A stretch of DNA of 64,000 nt. Origin: JBEPTX01 sp041691795. GTDB taxonomy: Bacteria > Patescibacteriota > Saccharimonadia > Saccharimonadales > Saccharimonadaceae. The stretch spans positions 62,001-126,000 of the forward strand of contig JBEPTX010000004.1 of the NCBI GenBank assembly GCA_041691795.1, read 5' to 3'. Under the pieces are notes generated by a model. That model was given only the letters and a program-made list of their open reading frames with translations, ran no database searches and was not told where the DNA came from. Made by a program: the position numbers and the translations under genes. Positions 42,267 through 51,278 of this stretch are shown piece after piece. The stretch's first letter is position 1, and each line of letters opens with the position of its first letter.

Positions 42267-43163
42267 ATGATTATGTGCATGGAACAAGTAATAATTTGTG
42301 TTGGTCTGGGACTATTTGGGCTGATTTTCGGAAGTTTTAGTGGCGCAACAGTCTGGCGTCTGCGAGCACGACAGTTGCAGGAAGATAAAAAGGCTGGGGA
42401 ACCAGTTGATAAAAAAGAATTTCGGAACCTAAAAAAGCTGCTCGGTGTCTCGACCAAAACCGATCGTTCGATATGCCTGCATTGTCACCATCAGCTAGCG
42501 TGGTATGATCTCCTACCGCTTGTGAGCTGGCTGCAGCTTATGGGGAAGTGTCGCTATTGTCAGCAGCCAATTGGGTGGATGGAGCCGTTGATCGAGTTCG
42601 CTGCGGCGCTGTTTTTTGTCGTGTCTTATCTCTTCTGGCCTGGTGGTCTTCACACAAATTTGGTGATGGTGCAATTTATCCTCTGGTTAATTATTGGCGT
42701 CGGTCTGATTATTTTGTTTGCGTATGATACTCGTTGGTTTCTTTTGCCGAACAAGGTTATTTTTCCGCTAATAGGTTTGGCTGCAATAAGTGGTCTGCTC
42801 CATATTTTCAACGCTCCATCGATCTCAGATGCAATGATAAGTATGATTTTTGCAACGGCCATCATAAGTGGTCTTTACTACGTTTTGTATATGATTTCAA
42901 AAGGCGCCTGGGTTGGTTTTGGGGACGTTAAACTCGGTTTGATTCTTGCATTTGTACTTGCGGATTGGCGATTGGCATTTCTGACACTTTTCCTCGCAAA
43001 CATTATTGGGTGCATCGTTGTGCTGCCGGGTCTTGTCACCAAGCAACTGGGTCGTTATTCGCATGTTCCATTTGGCCCAATGCTCATCGCAGCCTATTTT
43101 ATCGTAGGGTTGTTTGGTGTGCGTATTATTGATTGGTATCTTGCCGTCTTTATACTGGTCTAG
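42267..43163 (+). CDS. pilD: Prepilin peptidase PilD
   Basis: A 298-residue (or 294 if started at 42279) membrane aspartic protease that cuts prepilin leaders and N-methylates the new end. It has two zinc-type CxxC pairs (CLHC, CRYC), the first catalytic Asp in FAYDTRW, the second in GFGDVKLG, and about eight membrane helices. Three in-frame ATGs lie at 42267, 42273 and 42279; an extended TGTTATGAT box would favour the last as a leaderless start. Confidence 0.93.
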   Translation: MIMCMEQVIICVGLGLFGLIFGSFSGATVWRLRARQLQEDKKAGEPVDKKEFRNLKKLLGVSTKTDRSICLHCHHQLAWYDLLPLVSWLQLMGKCRYCQQPIGWMEPLIEFAAALFFVVSYLFWPGGLHTNLVMVQFILWLIIGVGLIILFAYDTRWFLLPNKVIFPLIGLAAISGLLHIFNAPSISDAMISMIFATAIISGLYYVLYMISKGAWVGFGDVKLGLILAFVLADWRLAFLTLFLANIIGCIVVLPGLVTKQLGRYSHVPFGPMLIAAYFIVGLFGVRIIDWYLAVFILV

Positions 43164-43213
43164 GCGCCGTCCAGGCTCGTTTCACCACAGCGCTTATGCT
43201 ATAATGAGCCCAA

Positions 43214-43939
43214 ATGACCTCTCATAATCTTCGTGGATTTACGATTATTGAACTCCTGCTTTTTCTTGGTATTACGGGTCTGATGTTTGTTGGTTTGATG
43301 GCTGGCGTGAGTACTAATATTAATCAACAGCGCTATCGAGACAGCGTCAATACATTTGCAAGTTTGGTTCAACAGCAGTATTCTGCAGTTATCAATACGC
43401 GCAATGATCGTGATGGTAGTTGGCACTGTGATGCAAGTGTTGTTTCACAGGATGCAATCCATGGTCAAGCTCGCGGAACGACTGATTGTGTTGTGCTCGG
43501 GCGCTATATTCGAACTACTGATAATGGCAGCAAAGTTGAGACGGGCGATGTCGTTGGGACGGAGCCAAGCCTTCTTACGACGCTCCAGAGTGATCAGGCG
43601 GCTCTGACAGCCTATGTTCCCAAGGTTTCTGGATTCGGTCAGGAAATAGTCAATCCTGAGTGGGGGGCTGTACTGCGTGATACCAATAAACAAGCGGCAA
43701 ATTTCAGTATTCTTATCCTTCGTTCGCCGCTCAGTGGTTTGTTGAGGGTTTTTGCAATGAACAGTCCACTGCCATCGCAGCTGACGGATATGATTAACAA
43801 AACGAATGCGACTACTAACCTGACAGTCTGTGTTGTTGCCGATGGCTGGTCACTAGGTCCAACTCAAGCGATTGTTGTGAATGCAGCGACGGCTGGTCCA
43901 AGTGGTGTTGCCATTAAGGGGGATAGTAACGGATGCTAA
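43214..43939 (+). CDS. Minor prepilin (FimT/GspH-like)
   Basis: A 241-residue prepilin: leader TSHNLRG, then FTIIELLLFLGITGLMFVG with Glu5. The body has four Cys, including WHCDAS and TDCVVLG. A TATAAT box lies 8 nt before the ATG, so it starts a leaderless mRNA for four minor pilins (genes overlap or abut). The first of four pseudopilins in the H-I-J-K order. Confidence 0.8.
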   Translation: MTSHNLRGFTIIELLLFLGITGLMFVGLMAGVSTNINQQRYRDSVNTFASLVQQQYSAVINTRNDRDGSWHCDASVVSQDAIHGQARGTTDCVVLGRYIRTTDNGSKVETGDVVGTEPSLLTTLQSDQAALTAYVPKVSGFGQEIVNPEWGAVLRDTNKQAANFSILILRSPLSGLLRVFAMNSPLPSQLTDMINKTNATTNLTVCVVADGWSLGPTQAIVVNAATAGPSGVAIKGDSNGC

Positions 43940-44538
43940 ACCGACTTACAAACACCCAAAAAGGCGACACTATTATCGAAGTGCTGTTTGCAACGACGAT
44001 CTTTAGTGTGGTTGCGATTGGTGGGCTTGCAATCATGAATCAGGGTACGGCGATGGCGCAAAGGGCTCTCGAAATTGGCCTTGTACGTGAGCAAATCGAT
44101 AGTCAGGCTGATGCTTTGAGGTATCTTAATCAGGCTTATATTGCTGACTTTGGCAAGAATGGTGCAGCGACAATACGCTGGAATAAAACGATTTTTGATA
44201 ATGCAGTGACCCAAGCCACCCCTTTTGACAGTATGATAGTGAACAATAAATGTACTCAACCATCGCCTGGCGAGAAGCCGTTTGCACTTAATATTCAAAA
44301 ACTTGATACAGACCCATTACTGACAATTAATTCCGATCCCGCAACGTACTCACAGGTGCGATATGATATGCCAACTGCATCCGCTGAAGGTATATGGGTT
44401 CAGGCTGTTCGTTCACCAGTTTCGCCAGGCCAGACTGGTTTTTATGATTTCCATATTCGTGCTTGCTGGGATAGTCCTGGCGAAACGGTGCCGGTGACGC
44501 TAGGTACAATTGTGAGGTTATATGAACCACGTGCGTGA
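43933..44538 (+). CDS. Minor prepilin (PilV/GspI-like)
   Basis: A 201-residue prepilin with a leader ending QKG and a mature start DTIIEVLFATTIFSVVAIGG. Position +1 is Asp where nearly all pilins have Phe or another hydrophobic residue; Glu5 is kept. It overlaps its neighbours on both sides. Likely a priming-complex subunit. Confidence 0.8.
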   Translation: MLNRLTNTQKGDTIIEVLFATTIFSVVAIGGLAIMNQGTAMAQRALEIGLVREQIDSQADALRYLNQAYIADFGKNGAATIRWNKTIFDNAVTQATPFDSMIVNNKCTQPSPGEKPFALNIQKLDTDPLLTINSDPATYSQVRYDMPTASAEGIWVQAVRSPVSPGQTGFYDFHIRACWDSPGETVPVTLGTIVRLYEPRA

Positions 44539-45256
44539 ATCTCAGCGCGGCTTTACACTTATTGAATTGATTCTTGCAATGTCGTTTGTGTCGATATTAC
44601 TTATGGCAATCACATTAACTGTCATTCAAATCACAAACATTTATACAAAAGGTTTGACCATGAGAGCCGTAGACCAAACTGGCCAGGCCATAACAAAGGA
44701 CATACGCAGTAGTATTGAATCGAGTCGTACATTAGACGTTGGAACTGCGAACGTTGGTGGCGCAAATTACAAGACAATGGTTGCTGTTGGCGGTGATATC
44801 AACAAGCCAGATGGGGGACGTCTCTGCACAGGCTCATATTCATATATTTGGAATAACGGCAAGGGACTAACGAATCCTGTTAATAAGTATGATAATGGTA
44901 GCGGTGTGATTCGGATGGTCAAAATTCGTGATAATGGAGCTCTCTATTGCAGCGATATTAGTCGTACAATTGATCATTCACTTGCCAGTGAAATGCTCGA
45001 CGCTGGCGATCGCGAGCTGGCAGTGCAAAGCATGACAATTCGCCGAGCTGCACAAAATGCTGATTCGGGACAAACGCTTTACCAAATTAGTTTTGAACTT
45101 GGGACCAATGATCAGGATGCCTTGGACCACGGATCAGGTATTAATACGACCGACACTTCATGTAAACCCCCAGCAGACAATAAAGGTTTGACTAATTATT
45201 GTGCAGTCGATAAGTTTGATTTTACCGCCCGTACCGCAACGACAGGAGGAGCATAA
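44522..45256 (+). CDS. Minor prepilin (PilW/GspJ-like)
   Basis: A 244-residue prepilin: leader ending QRG, then FTLIELILAMSFVSILLMA with Glu5. It overlaps the upstream gene by 17 nt and ends with a TAATG overlap to the PilX-like gene. The third subunit of the priming complex. Confidence 0.82.
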   Translation: MNHVRESQRGFTLIELILAMSFVSILLMAITLTVIQITNIYTKGLTMRAVDQTGQAITKDIRSSIESSRTLDVGTANVGGANYKTMVAVGGDINKPDGGRLCTGSYSYIWNNGKGLTNPVNKYDNGSGVIRMVKIRDNGALYCSDISRTIDHSLASEMLDAGDRELAVQSMTIRRAAQNADSGQTLYQISFELGTNDQDALDHGSGINTTDTSCKPPADNKGLTNYCAVDKFDFTARTATTGGA

Positions 45257-46455
45257 TGTTAGAAATACAACGTAGTGAAAAAGGCGCCGTTTCACTCTTT
45301 ATAGTTATTTTTACAGCACTTTTGATTACTGTCATCTCTGTTAGTTTTATTCGTTTGATGGTTCAAGATCAAACGCAAGCAACAACAGCAGATCTCTCTG
45401 CGAGTGCTTATGACTCAGCTCAGGCAGGTGTCGAGGATGCAAAAAGGCTTCTCGTGAGTTATCAAACAGACTGTGTTGCGACGCAATCTCCGCAGGCAAA
45501 GTGTGCAGCCATCGAACAGTTGTTGCGTGTCAGTCTGCCGTGCGACACGATTCAGCAGTCGGGCATTGCAGGTAATAAGGCCGATAACGAGGTTGTTATC
45601 AAACAGACTGAAAGCGATCAGATGTTGCAGCAAGCCTATACTTGCGTAAAGGTTATGATTGATACAGATGATTATATTGGCAGTGTCGATAGTGGCCAGT
45701 CACGATTGATTCCGCTAAAGGGTACAGGTGACTTCAACCAGGTTGTGTTGCAGTGGTTTTCACAAACAGATCTTCAGGATGCAAGTAGTGGGCCTGGTCA
45801 AAAAACAATTGATTTACCATCCGATCCAACACTTCTCACACTTCCAAAACTGAAAGATTGGTCAAAAAACCGCCCATCATTAATGCGTGCCCAGCTTATT
45901 CAGTTCGGTCCGAGTTTCAAATTATCTAACTTTGATAAAACACCCGATGGTTTTAGTAATGCTCACACCTTATTCCTTGATCCATATGCCGTAGGGAGTG
46001 ACGCCGTTGATTTTGCTCAGGATACACGTCTTTCACAATCATCTGGTGTTTTGCAGCCCGTCCTATGTGATCGTAACTTCTCAACCAGTACGGTCGACGA
46101 AAACTATGCTTGTAGTGTCACGCTGAGTTTACCAAGCCCTGTTGGGGCAACCGATGGGTCGCGAACGGCCTTTCTGCGGCTTGATCCAATCTACAACAGT
46201 TTGACGCACTTTAGTGTCAAACTTCAGAATGGGTCCAATATAGTGAAATTCAGGAATGTTCAGCCGATTGTCGATTCGACGGGTCGTGCAAATGATCTGT
46301 TCCGCCGAGTTCAAAGTCGTGTTGAGCTTCAATCAAACGATACCTTTTCATACCCAGACAGCGCAATCAATCTGACGGGTAGCCTCTGTAAAACATTCCT
46401 CGTTACGGACAAGGCAGCGGATTATACTCAAGGCCTGTGCGACCCCAAGGCTTAA
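45256..46455 (+). CDS. Minor prepilin (PilX/GspK-like)
   Basis: A 399-residue protein. Leader EIQRSEKG, then AVSLFIVIFTALLITVISVSF; no Glu5, as in GspK-type tip subunits. The long body has many Cys and no adhesin repeats, unlike the PilX-like gene at 20905. GGAGGA precedes the ATG. It closes the operon, with the 3' end overlapping the convergent recombinase gene by 4 bp. Confidence 0.75.
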   Translation: MLEIQRSEKGAVSLFIVIFTALLITVISVSFIRLMVQDQTQATTADLSASAYDSAQAGVEDAKRLLVSYQTDCVATQSPQAKCAAIEQLLRVSLPCDTIQQSGIAGNKADNEVVIKQTESDQMLQQAYTCVKVMIDTDDYIGSVDSGQSRLIPLKGTGDFNQVVLQWFSQTDLQDASSGPGQKTIDLPSDPTLLTLPKLKDWSKNRPSLMRAQLIQFGPSFKLSNFDKTPDGFSNAHTLFLDPYAVGSDAVDFAQDTRLSQSSGVLQPVLCDRNFSTSTVDENYACSVTLSLPSPVGATDGSRTAFLRLDPIYNSLTHFSVKLQNGSNIVKFRNVQPIVDSTGRANDLFRRVQSRVELQSNDTFSYPDSAINLTGSLCKTFLVTDKAADYTQGLCDPKA

Positions 46456-47372
46456 TCTGTTTTTGTATCGCTATGAAACTTTTCGTAGATCTCCCGGAGA
46501 TGTTCATCAGTGACATGGGTATACACCTGCGTCGTACTGATGTTACTGTGGCCGAGCATCACCTGGACGCTACGAATATCAGCACCATTCATGAGTAGAT
46601 CTGTGGCGTAGCTGTGGCGCATTGTGTGTGGGCTAACATGTTTGGTGATGCCTGCAAGTCTGGCGTAGCGACTAATGATTCGCTGAACGCTACGAGCGGT
46701 AAGCCGTCGGTAGTCACCTGTTGTCGTGGCAGTATTATTACGGCTGTAGCTGAGGAATAGGGGCGGTAGGTTGTCTGATCTGGCAGATAGATAATTTGTG
46801 ACATGCTCGGCAGCTGCTTCACCAATAAAGACTGGGCGATCTTTCTGTGCCTTTCCACGGACCATAAACTCGCGCCGCTTGGTGTTGATATGATCCCTGT
46901 TGAGATTAATTAATTCCGATACACGCAGGCCGCTCGAGAAGAGAAGCTCGATAATTGCTCGATCACGCAGGCCCGATTCGCTGTCTAGCTGTATTCCCGC
47001 TAGCAATCGCTCAACTTCATCATAGTGCAAAAAGGTAACTTGTTTGCGACTTACTTTTGGTAAAATGATTTTTTCTGGACTCAAACTATCAATATCACGT
47101 GAAGAAATGTAGTTTAAAAAACCACGAAGTGCGATCAAATGGTAGCTTTGAGTGATAGTCGCCAGATCACCAGCATTGTTGTTTTTATAACGACTTAACC
47201 AAAGTCGATATTTTCGAATTATTTCTGTAGTTATATTTGCAACATCTATGTCACCTGCAAATTCAACAAATCTATCCAAATATAAGTGATAATTTTCGGC
47301 TGTCTTACCAGATCGACCACCTTCTACCTCTAGGTGTTCGATGTAGTCTTGTATCAATTCCGAAACATACAT
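46452..47372 (-). CDS. Tyrosine recombinase XerC/XerD-like
   Basis: A 306-residue site-specific recombinase: N-terminal SAM-like core-binding domain (LIQDYIEHLEVEGGRSGKTAENY), then the catalytic domain with Arg in SGLRVSELINL, Lys in VRGKAQKD, HTMRHSYAT (His-x-x-Arg), LGHSNISTTQ and the Tyr of VYTHV. It fits Xer proteins that resolve chromosome dimers. ATG 47372 sits 6 nt after TATGCT on the minus strand; the TTG six codons earlier would overlap that box. No dif-like site was identified. Confidence 0.88.
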   Translation of the reverse strand: MYVSELIQDYIEHLEVEGGRSGKTAENYHLYLDRFVEFAGDIDVANITTEIIRKYRLWLSRYKNNNAGDLATITQSYHLIALRGFLNYISSRDIDSLSPEKIILPKVSRKQVTFLHYDEVERLLAGIQLDSESGLRDRAIIELLFSSGLRVSELINLNRDHINTKRREFMVRGKAQKDRPVFIGEAAAEHVTNYLSARSDNLPPLFLSYSRNNTATTTGDYRRLTARSVQRIISRYARLAGITKHVSPHTMRHSYATDLLMNGADIRSVQVMLGHSNISTTQVYTHVTDEHLREIYEKFHSDTKTD

Positions 47373-47419
47373 GCCTTTAGCATAGCGCAAAACAACTTGA
47401 GACGATATAATAGGGCATA

Positions 47420-48223
47420 ATGAATTTGTTTGAAACGATTGTTCTCGGGCTTGTCCAAGGTCTGACCGAGTTTATCCCTGTTAGTAGTTCGGGGCATTTG
47501 GTTATTGCCCAATATTTTTTCTCTGGTGCATCTGATCATCACTTCCTTGAGTGGATTGATCTTGGTACGCTGCTTGCACTTGTTGTTTACTTCTGGAATC
47601 GCTTGATTGGCATTGCTCACGATATTTTTGTCAAAAAGAATTATCGCTTGGCGCTCAATATTATGATCACTGCGCTACCTGCTGGTATTATGGGCCTTTT
47701 ACTATCAGGCTTTATTGATCGAACGCCATTCTTTGGGAGCATTGTGACGGTTACTGTAACGCTTGGACTTGTTGGTATTATCATGGTTGTTGTCGATAAA
47801 CTTCCCAAAGCTAGCCCCATCAAAGACGGTGAAAAACTGAGTCCGATGAGGGCACTCGCAATCGGGTTGGTACAGGTGTTTGCTCTTATTCCTGGCGTGT
47901 CACGATCTGGTTCGACGATTGTTGCTGGTCGTCTGGCCGGTCTGGATTCCAAGCAAGCAGCTGAATATAGCTTTTTGGCGTCACTTCCAATCATGGCCGG
48001 GCTTACGCTGAAACTGGTTGTTTCGTCATCAGACCGTCAGTATTTCATGGATCATTTGGCCATACTGACAATCAGTAACATTGTCGCTTTTATATCAGGT
48101 TGGATCGCGGTTGGATTCCTGATCCGCTATCTTTCGAAACACGGTCTTGCCCTGTTCGGTTGGTACCGAATTGGCCTCTCGGCTGTGCTTGCAGTTGCTC
48201 TTTTGTTACAATGGATCAAGTAA
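47420..48223 (+). CDS. uppP: Undecaprenyl-diphosphatase
   Basis: A 267-residue membrane enzyme with the BacA/UppP motifs GLTEFIPVSSSGHL and PGVSRSGSTI and about seven to eight membrane helices. It recycles undecaprenyl pyrophosphate to the carrier lipid for peptidoglycan and glycan synthesis. TATAAT (47406-47411) lies 8 nt before the ATG, so it is probably leaderless, and the promoter is divergent from the recombinase gene. Confidence 0.95.
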   Translation: MNLFETIVLGLVQGLTEFIPVSSSGHLVIAQYFFSGASDHHFLEWIDLGTLLALVVYFWNRLIGIAHDIFVKKNYRLALNIMITALPAGIMGLLLSGFIDRTPFFGSIVTVTVTLGLVGIIMVVVDKLPKASPIKDGEKLSPMRALAIGLVQVFALIPGVSRSGSTIVAGRLAGLDSKQAAEYSFLASLPIMAGLTLKLVVSSSDRQYFMDHLAILTISNIVAFISGWIAVGFLIRYLSKHGLALFGWYRIGLSAVLAVALLLQWIK

Positions 48224-48236
48224 TCAAAGGAGAAAT

Positions 48237-48746
48237 ATGAATTCAAAAGATGTCCAGAAATCGTTAGTAGTATTCAAACCGGACACCGTTCAGCGTGGCC
48301 TCGTGGGTGAAATCTTGTCCAGATTCGAGCGAGTTGGTCTTAAGATTGTTGCTACCAAAATGATCGCACCAGACAAGGCTCACTACCACAAGCACTACGA
48401 AGAGATTGGCCAGATGATTACTCGTCGTGGTGAGCACGCGTTTGACGTGACACTTGCAATGATGATCGAGGGTCCAGTAATTGCGATGGTGTTCGAAGGT
48501 GTTGAGGCGGTCGCACTGATCCGTAAGCTAGTTGGCACAACCGAGCCAAAATCAGCCCTTCCAGGTACTATTCGTGGCGACTATTCGCACATGAGTTTTA
48601 GCTACGCTGACTCAGAGAATAAAGGTATTCCAAATCTGATCCATGCGAGTGGTGACGTCGAAGAAGCTGAAAAGGAAATTGCCCATTGGTTCTCTGACGA
48701 AGAACTGTATGAGTACAAGACGCTCCACGAGAAATTTACACGTTAA
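48237..48746 (+). CDS. ndk: Nucleoside diphosphate kinase
   Basis: A 169-residue NDK (VVFKPDTVQRGLVGEIL, catalytic His136 in NLIHASG). It balances NTP pools. It carries about nine extra residues between RGD and NLIHAS compared with the short bacterial type, plus a longer C-terminus. ATG 48237 follows AAAGGAG; the longer frame starts inside uppP. Confidence 0.95.
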   Translation: MNSKDVQKSLVVFKPDTVQRGLVGEILSRFERVGLKIVATKMIAPDKAHYHKHYEEIGQMITRRGEHAFDVTLAMMIEGPVIAMVFEGVEAVALIRKLVGTTEPKSALPGTIRGDYSHMSFSYADSENKGIPNLIHASGDVEEAEKEIAHWFSDEELYEYKTLHEKFTR

Positions 48747-48765
48747 TCATTGAATAGTCATAAGC

Positions 48766-48792
48766 AACGACAGGGGATAGAACCTCTGTCGT
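48766..48792 (+). terminator. ndk terminator-like hairpin
   Basis: AACGACAG / CTGTCGTT with an almost continuous stem. The following TATGCTACAAT probably includes the promoter of tRNA-Arg. Confidence 0.5.
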
Positions 48793-48821
48793 TTATGCTA
48801 CAATGATAGCAAGGCAGGTAG

Positions 48822-48898
48822 GCCTCGGTAGCTCAACTGGATAGAGCAGATCCGTCCTAAGGATAAGGTTGTAGGTTCGACTCCTGCCCGGGGTACCA
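48822..48898 (+). tRNA. tRNA-Arg (CCT)
   Basis: 77 nt. Acceptor GCCTCGG / CCGGGGT, D-arm GCTC...GAGC, anticodon loop GTCCTAA (CCT), T-arm GTAGG TTCGACT CCTGC, discriminator A and encoded CCA. It reads AGG. Confidence 0.93.
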
Positions 48899-49066
48899 CG
48901 TCGAAGTTCGTTTCGGCCTCTGTGAATTTTTGCAAATAAGTGGCAAAAATTACACCGAGACCTCCACGTCTTCTCCTTACAAAATCGCAAACAGCTAAAG
49001 CTTGATTTACGATTTTGGAAGCACTAATGTGCGTTGATAGTTAGGAAACATTAGGAAAGCAGCAAG
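48899..49066 (+). other. Intergenic region with long imperfect hairpins
   Basis: After tRNA-Arg, ATTTTTGC / GCAAAAAT pair within a larger CGGCCTC...GAGACC arm (about 48914-48962). CAAAATCG / CGATTTTG pair across 48979-49017. There is no good reading frame. It may be a 3' trailer or a small RNA. Confidence 0.35.
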
Positions 49067-49603
49067 ATGACTAAGAAAAACGTAGACAAGCAGCTTGATT
49101 TTGACGGTCAGCGCGACGATGAGCAGTTACTGTTTGTATTTCGCCGTCATCCGATAGCCATGCGAAAAGCATACTATCTTCTGTTGATCCCGCTGGTTAT
49201 TACGTGTATCCCGCCCCTCATTTGGCAGACTCATCTCGAATTATTTCTTTTGCCAATTATTGGCCTAGGGATCGGACTACTGTTATTTCTGTATCATTTC
49301 ATTATGTGGTACTTTACGATTTATATTGTCACCGATCAACGCATTCGTCAGATCACACAACGTGGTTTTTTTGGCAAAGACGTGGTCGAACTACGCCTGT
49401 CCAAGATTCAAAACATAAGCTATAATATACCTGGGTTTACTGGAGAATTATTGGGCTTCGGCACGATCATTATTCAAACCCTTGTGGGCGATCTTATTAT
49501 CCACAAAGTCGGCCATCCCGACGCAACTTACAACAAGCTACAAGATGCAGTCAGTGCTGCGATATCAGAACAGGATACCCATGAAGAAGTTATTTCGCTC
49601 TAA
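49067..49603 (+). CDS. Membrane protein with bacterial PH domain
   Basis: A 178-residue protein: two membrane helices (about 33-52 and 57-82), then a bPH2 (DUF304-like) domain (YIVTDQRIRQITQRGFFGKDVVELRLSKI split at its core strands). Function of the family is poorly known; membrane-protein scaffolding is suspected. Its end overlaps the PpiC-like gene by 23 nt. Confidence 0.8.
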   Translation: MTKKNVDKQLDFDGQRDDEQLLFVFRRHPIAMRKAYYLLLIPLVITCIPPLIWQTHLELFLLPIIGLGIGLLLFLYHFIMWYFTIYIVTDQRIRQITQRGFFGKDVVELRLSKIQNISYNIPGFTGELLGFGTIIIQTLVGDLIIHKVGHPDATYNKLQDAVSAAISEQDTHEEVISL

Positions 49604-50636
49604 AAAACACAAAGAAGCCGAGCACCAGGGTGCCCGTATTACTAATGAAACAGTCGCTGAACACCGTGAGCGTATTCTCGCTGGTGGTCGCCGATTTAAA
49701 TATCCCGTTCAATACGCGCGTCATCGTTTGGTCATCAACACTATTGTCATCAGTGTTATCGCGCTAGCTCTCCTTAGTGTGACTGTTTGGTGGCAACTCT
49801 ATCCTGTACAGAACTCATCAGATTTCTTCTACCGTATTACTCGTGTTCTGCCTTTGCCAGTCGCTACTATCGATGGTCAGGATGTTCGCTTTAGTGATTA
49901 TCTTGTTGGCTACCGCAGCCAGGCACACTACTTGCAGTTCAAAGAGGGCATTGATCTAAGCAGTGCCGATAACAAGTCTCAAGTCGACTATATCAAGCGT
50001 AAAGCGCTTGACGATGCAATTGCTGATACCTATGCGACTAAGCTTGCGCATCAATATCATATTAGTATTAGCAACGCTCAGGTAGATGCTGCAATTCAAC
50101 GTCAACGAAAGTCTCGTGATGGTACTGCATCCGAAGAAACGTATAATGCAATTATTCTCGATCACTTTGATTGGACGCCAGATGAAGCACGCGGCGTGAC
50201 TTCACGCGAGCTTCTCCGTCAGGAGGTAGCCTACAAGATTGATGATCAAGCTAATCATCAACGTGATGCGCTGACTACAGGCCTCAAGACACAACCTGAT
50301 TTTGACAAGCTGGCAGCGGCACTTGGCGGTACCGGTGACGCAAAAGTAATAGCTGGTGTGACACCGCTGGTTCCAAGCAATAATCAGGATGGGGGATTAG
50401 CCGCAACTGCTGCAGGGCTTAAAAAGGGTGAAATTTCACCTGTCTTTCGATCTACGACCGGTGATGGCTACTATGTTGTTCGTCTTCTTGATAGTGACAC
50501 CAGTGGTCATGTCAGTTATGCATTTATTAAAATTCCACTGACTGTTTTTAGCGAAGACTTAGCAAAAATCACCAAAGACGGTAAAGTGAAGGAATATATC
50601 TCTGTACCACCACTTCAAGCTCAGAATGGTCAGTAA
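49581..50636 (+). CDS. Membrane-anchored SurA/PpiC-like foldase
   Basis: A 351-residue protein: basic cytoplasmic N-terminus, one membrane helix (about 53-75), a SurA_N-like helical region (VATIDGQDVRFSDYLVGYR opening) and a parvulin-type peptidyl-prolyl isomerase-like domain near 255-330 (GLAATAAGLKKGEISPVF, GYYVVRLLD). It likely helps fold exported proteins, including the many surface proteins in this window. ATG 49581 gives the short basic N-terminus. Confidence 0.8.
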   Translation: MKKLFRSKKHKEAEHQGARITNETVAEHRERILAGGRRFKYPVQYARHRLVINTIVISVIALALLSVTVWWQLYPVQNSSDFFYRITRVLPLPVATIDGQDVRFSDYLVGYRSQAHYLQFKEGIDLSSADNKSQVDYIKRKALDDAIADTYATKLAHQYHISISNAQVDAAIQRQRKSRDGTASEETYNAIILDHFDWTPDEARGVTSRELLRQEVAYKIDDQANHQRDALTTGLKTQPDFDKLAAALGGTGDAKVIAGVTPLVPSNNQDGGLAATAAGLKKGEISPVFRSTTGDGYYVVRLLDSDTSGHVSYAFIKIPLTVFSEDLAKITKDGKVKEYISVPPLQAQNGQ

Positions 50637-50662
50637 TCTTAACAAAGCAAGGAGGAGTAACA

Positions 50663-51262
50663 ATGTATCAATTACCAGAACTCGGGTATGAGTACGATGC
50701 ACTCGGTAAATATATTAGTCGTGAAATTATGGAGCTGCATCATTCAAAGCACCATCAGACATACGTCGATAAGCTAAACGCGGCAATCGATAATGCACCT
50801 GCACTTCGTGAGCGACCTCTTGAAAGCCTTCTGACGGATCTGAATAGCCTTCCTGAGTCTGTCCAGACAGCTATTCGCAATAATGGTGGCGGACACCTTA
50901 ACCACAGTCTTTTTTGGCAATGGATGTCGCCCGATGGGGGTGGGCAGCCAAGTGGCAAGCTTGCAGCTGAGATTGATGCCAAGTATGGTAGTTTTCAAGG
51001 CTTTATTGATGAATTTAGTAAACAAGCTCTTGGTGTTTTTGGAAGCGGCTGGGCCTGGCTTCAACCTGATCTCGAGATTATAACGACACCCAATCAAGAC
51101 ACACCAATCATGCTTGGCAAGTCTGCACCTCTGCTTGGTCTGGATGTCTGGGAACATGCCTACTATCTGGACTACAAGAACAAACGAGTAGACTACATCG
51201 CCGCTTGGTGGGAAGTTGTTAATTGGTCAACAGTAGAAAAGTTTTATAACGATTCGCTGTAA
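50663..51262 (+). CDS. sod: Superoxide dismutase (Fe/Mn)
   Basis: A 199-residue Fe/Mn SOD. Metal ligands: His26 (MELHHSKHHQTYV), the His of GHLNHSLFW, and Asp and His of DVWEHAYYLDY. Metal preference cannot be told from sequence here. GGAGGAG precedes the ATG. It turns superoxide into peroxide and oxygen. It is convergent with the surface receptor gene with only 16 nt between stops. Confidence 0.95.
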   Translation: MYQLPELGYEYDALGKYISREIMELHHSKHHQTYVDKLNAAIDNAPALRERPLESLLTDLNSLPESVQTAIRNNGGGHLNHSLFWQWMSPDGGGQPSGKLAAEIDAKYGSFQGFIDEFSKQALGVFGSGWAWLQPDLEIITTPNQDTPIMLGKSAPLLGLDVWEHAYYLDYKNKRVDYIAAWWEVVNWSTVEKFYNDSL

Positions 51263-51278
51263 ATAATTCAACGATTAA

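Noticed and set aside
46452..47372. Integrase of a mobile element
   Set aside because: No attachment-site repeats or cargo genes are visible, and the protein looks like a housekeeping Xer recombinase.
48793..48990. 65-codon frame on the minus strand across tRNA-Arg
   Set aside because: It is the reverse complement of the tRNA gene plus flanks; such SRTYNLILRTD-type frames are common artefacts.
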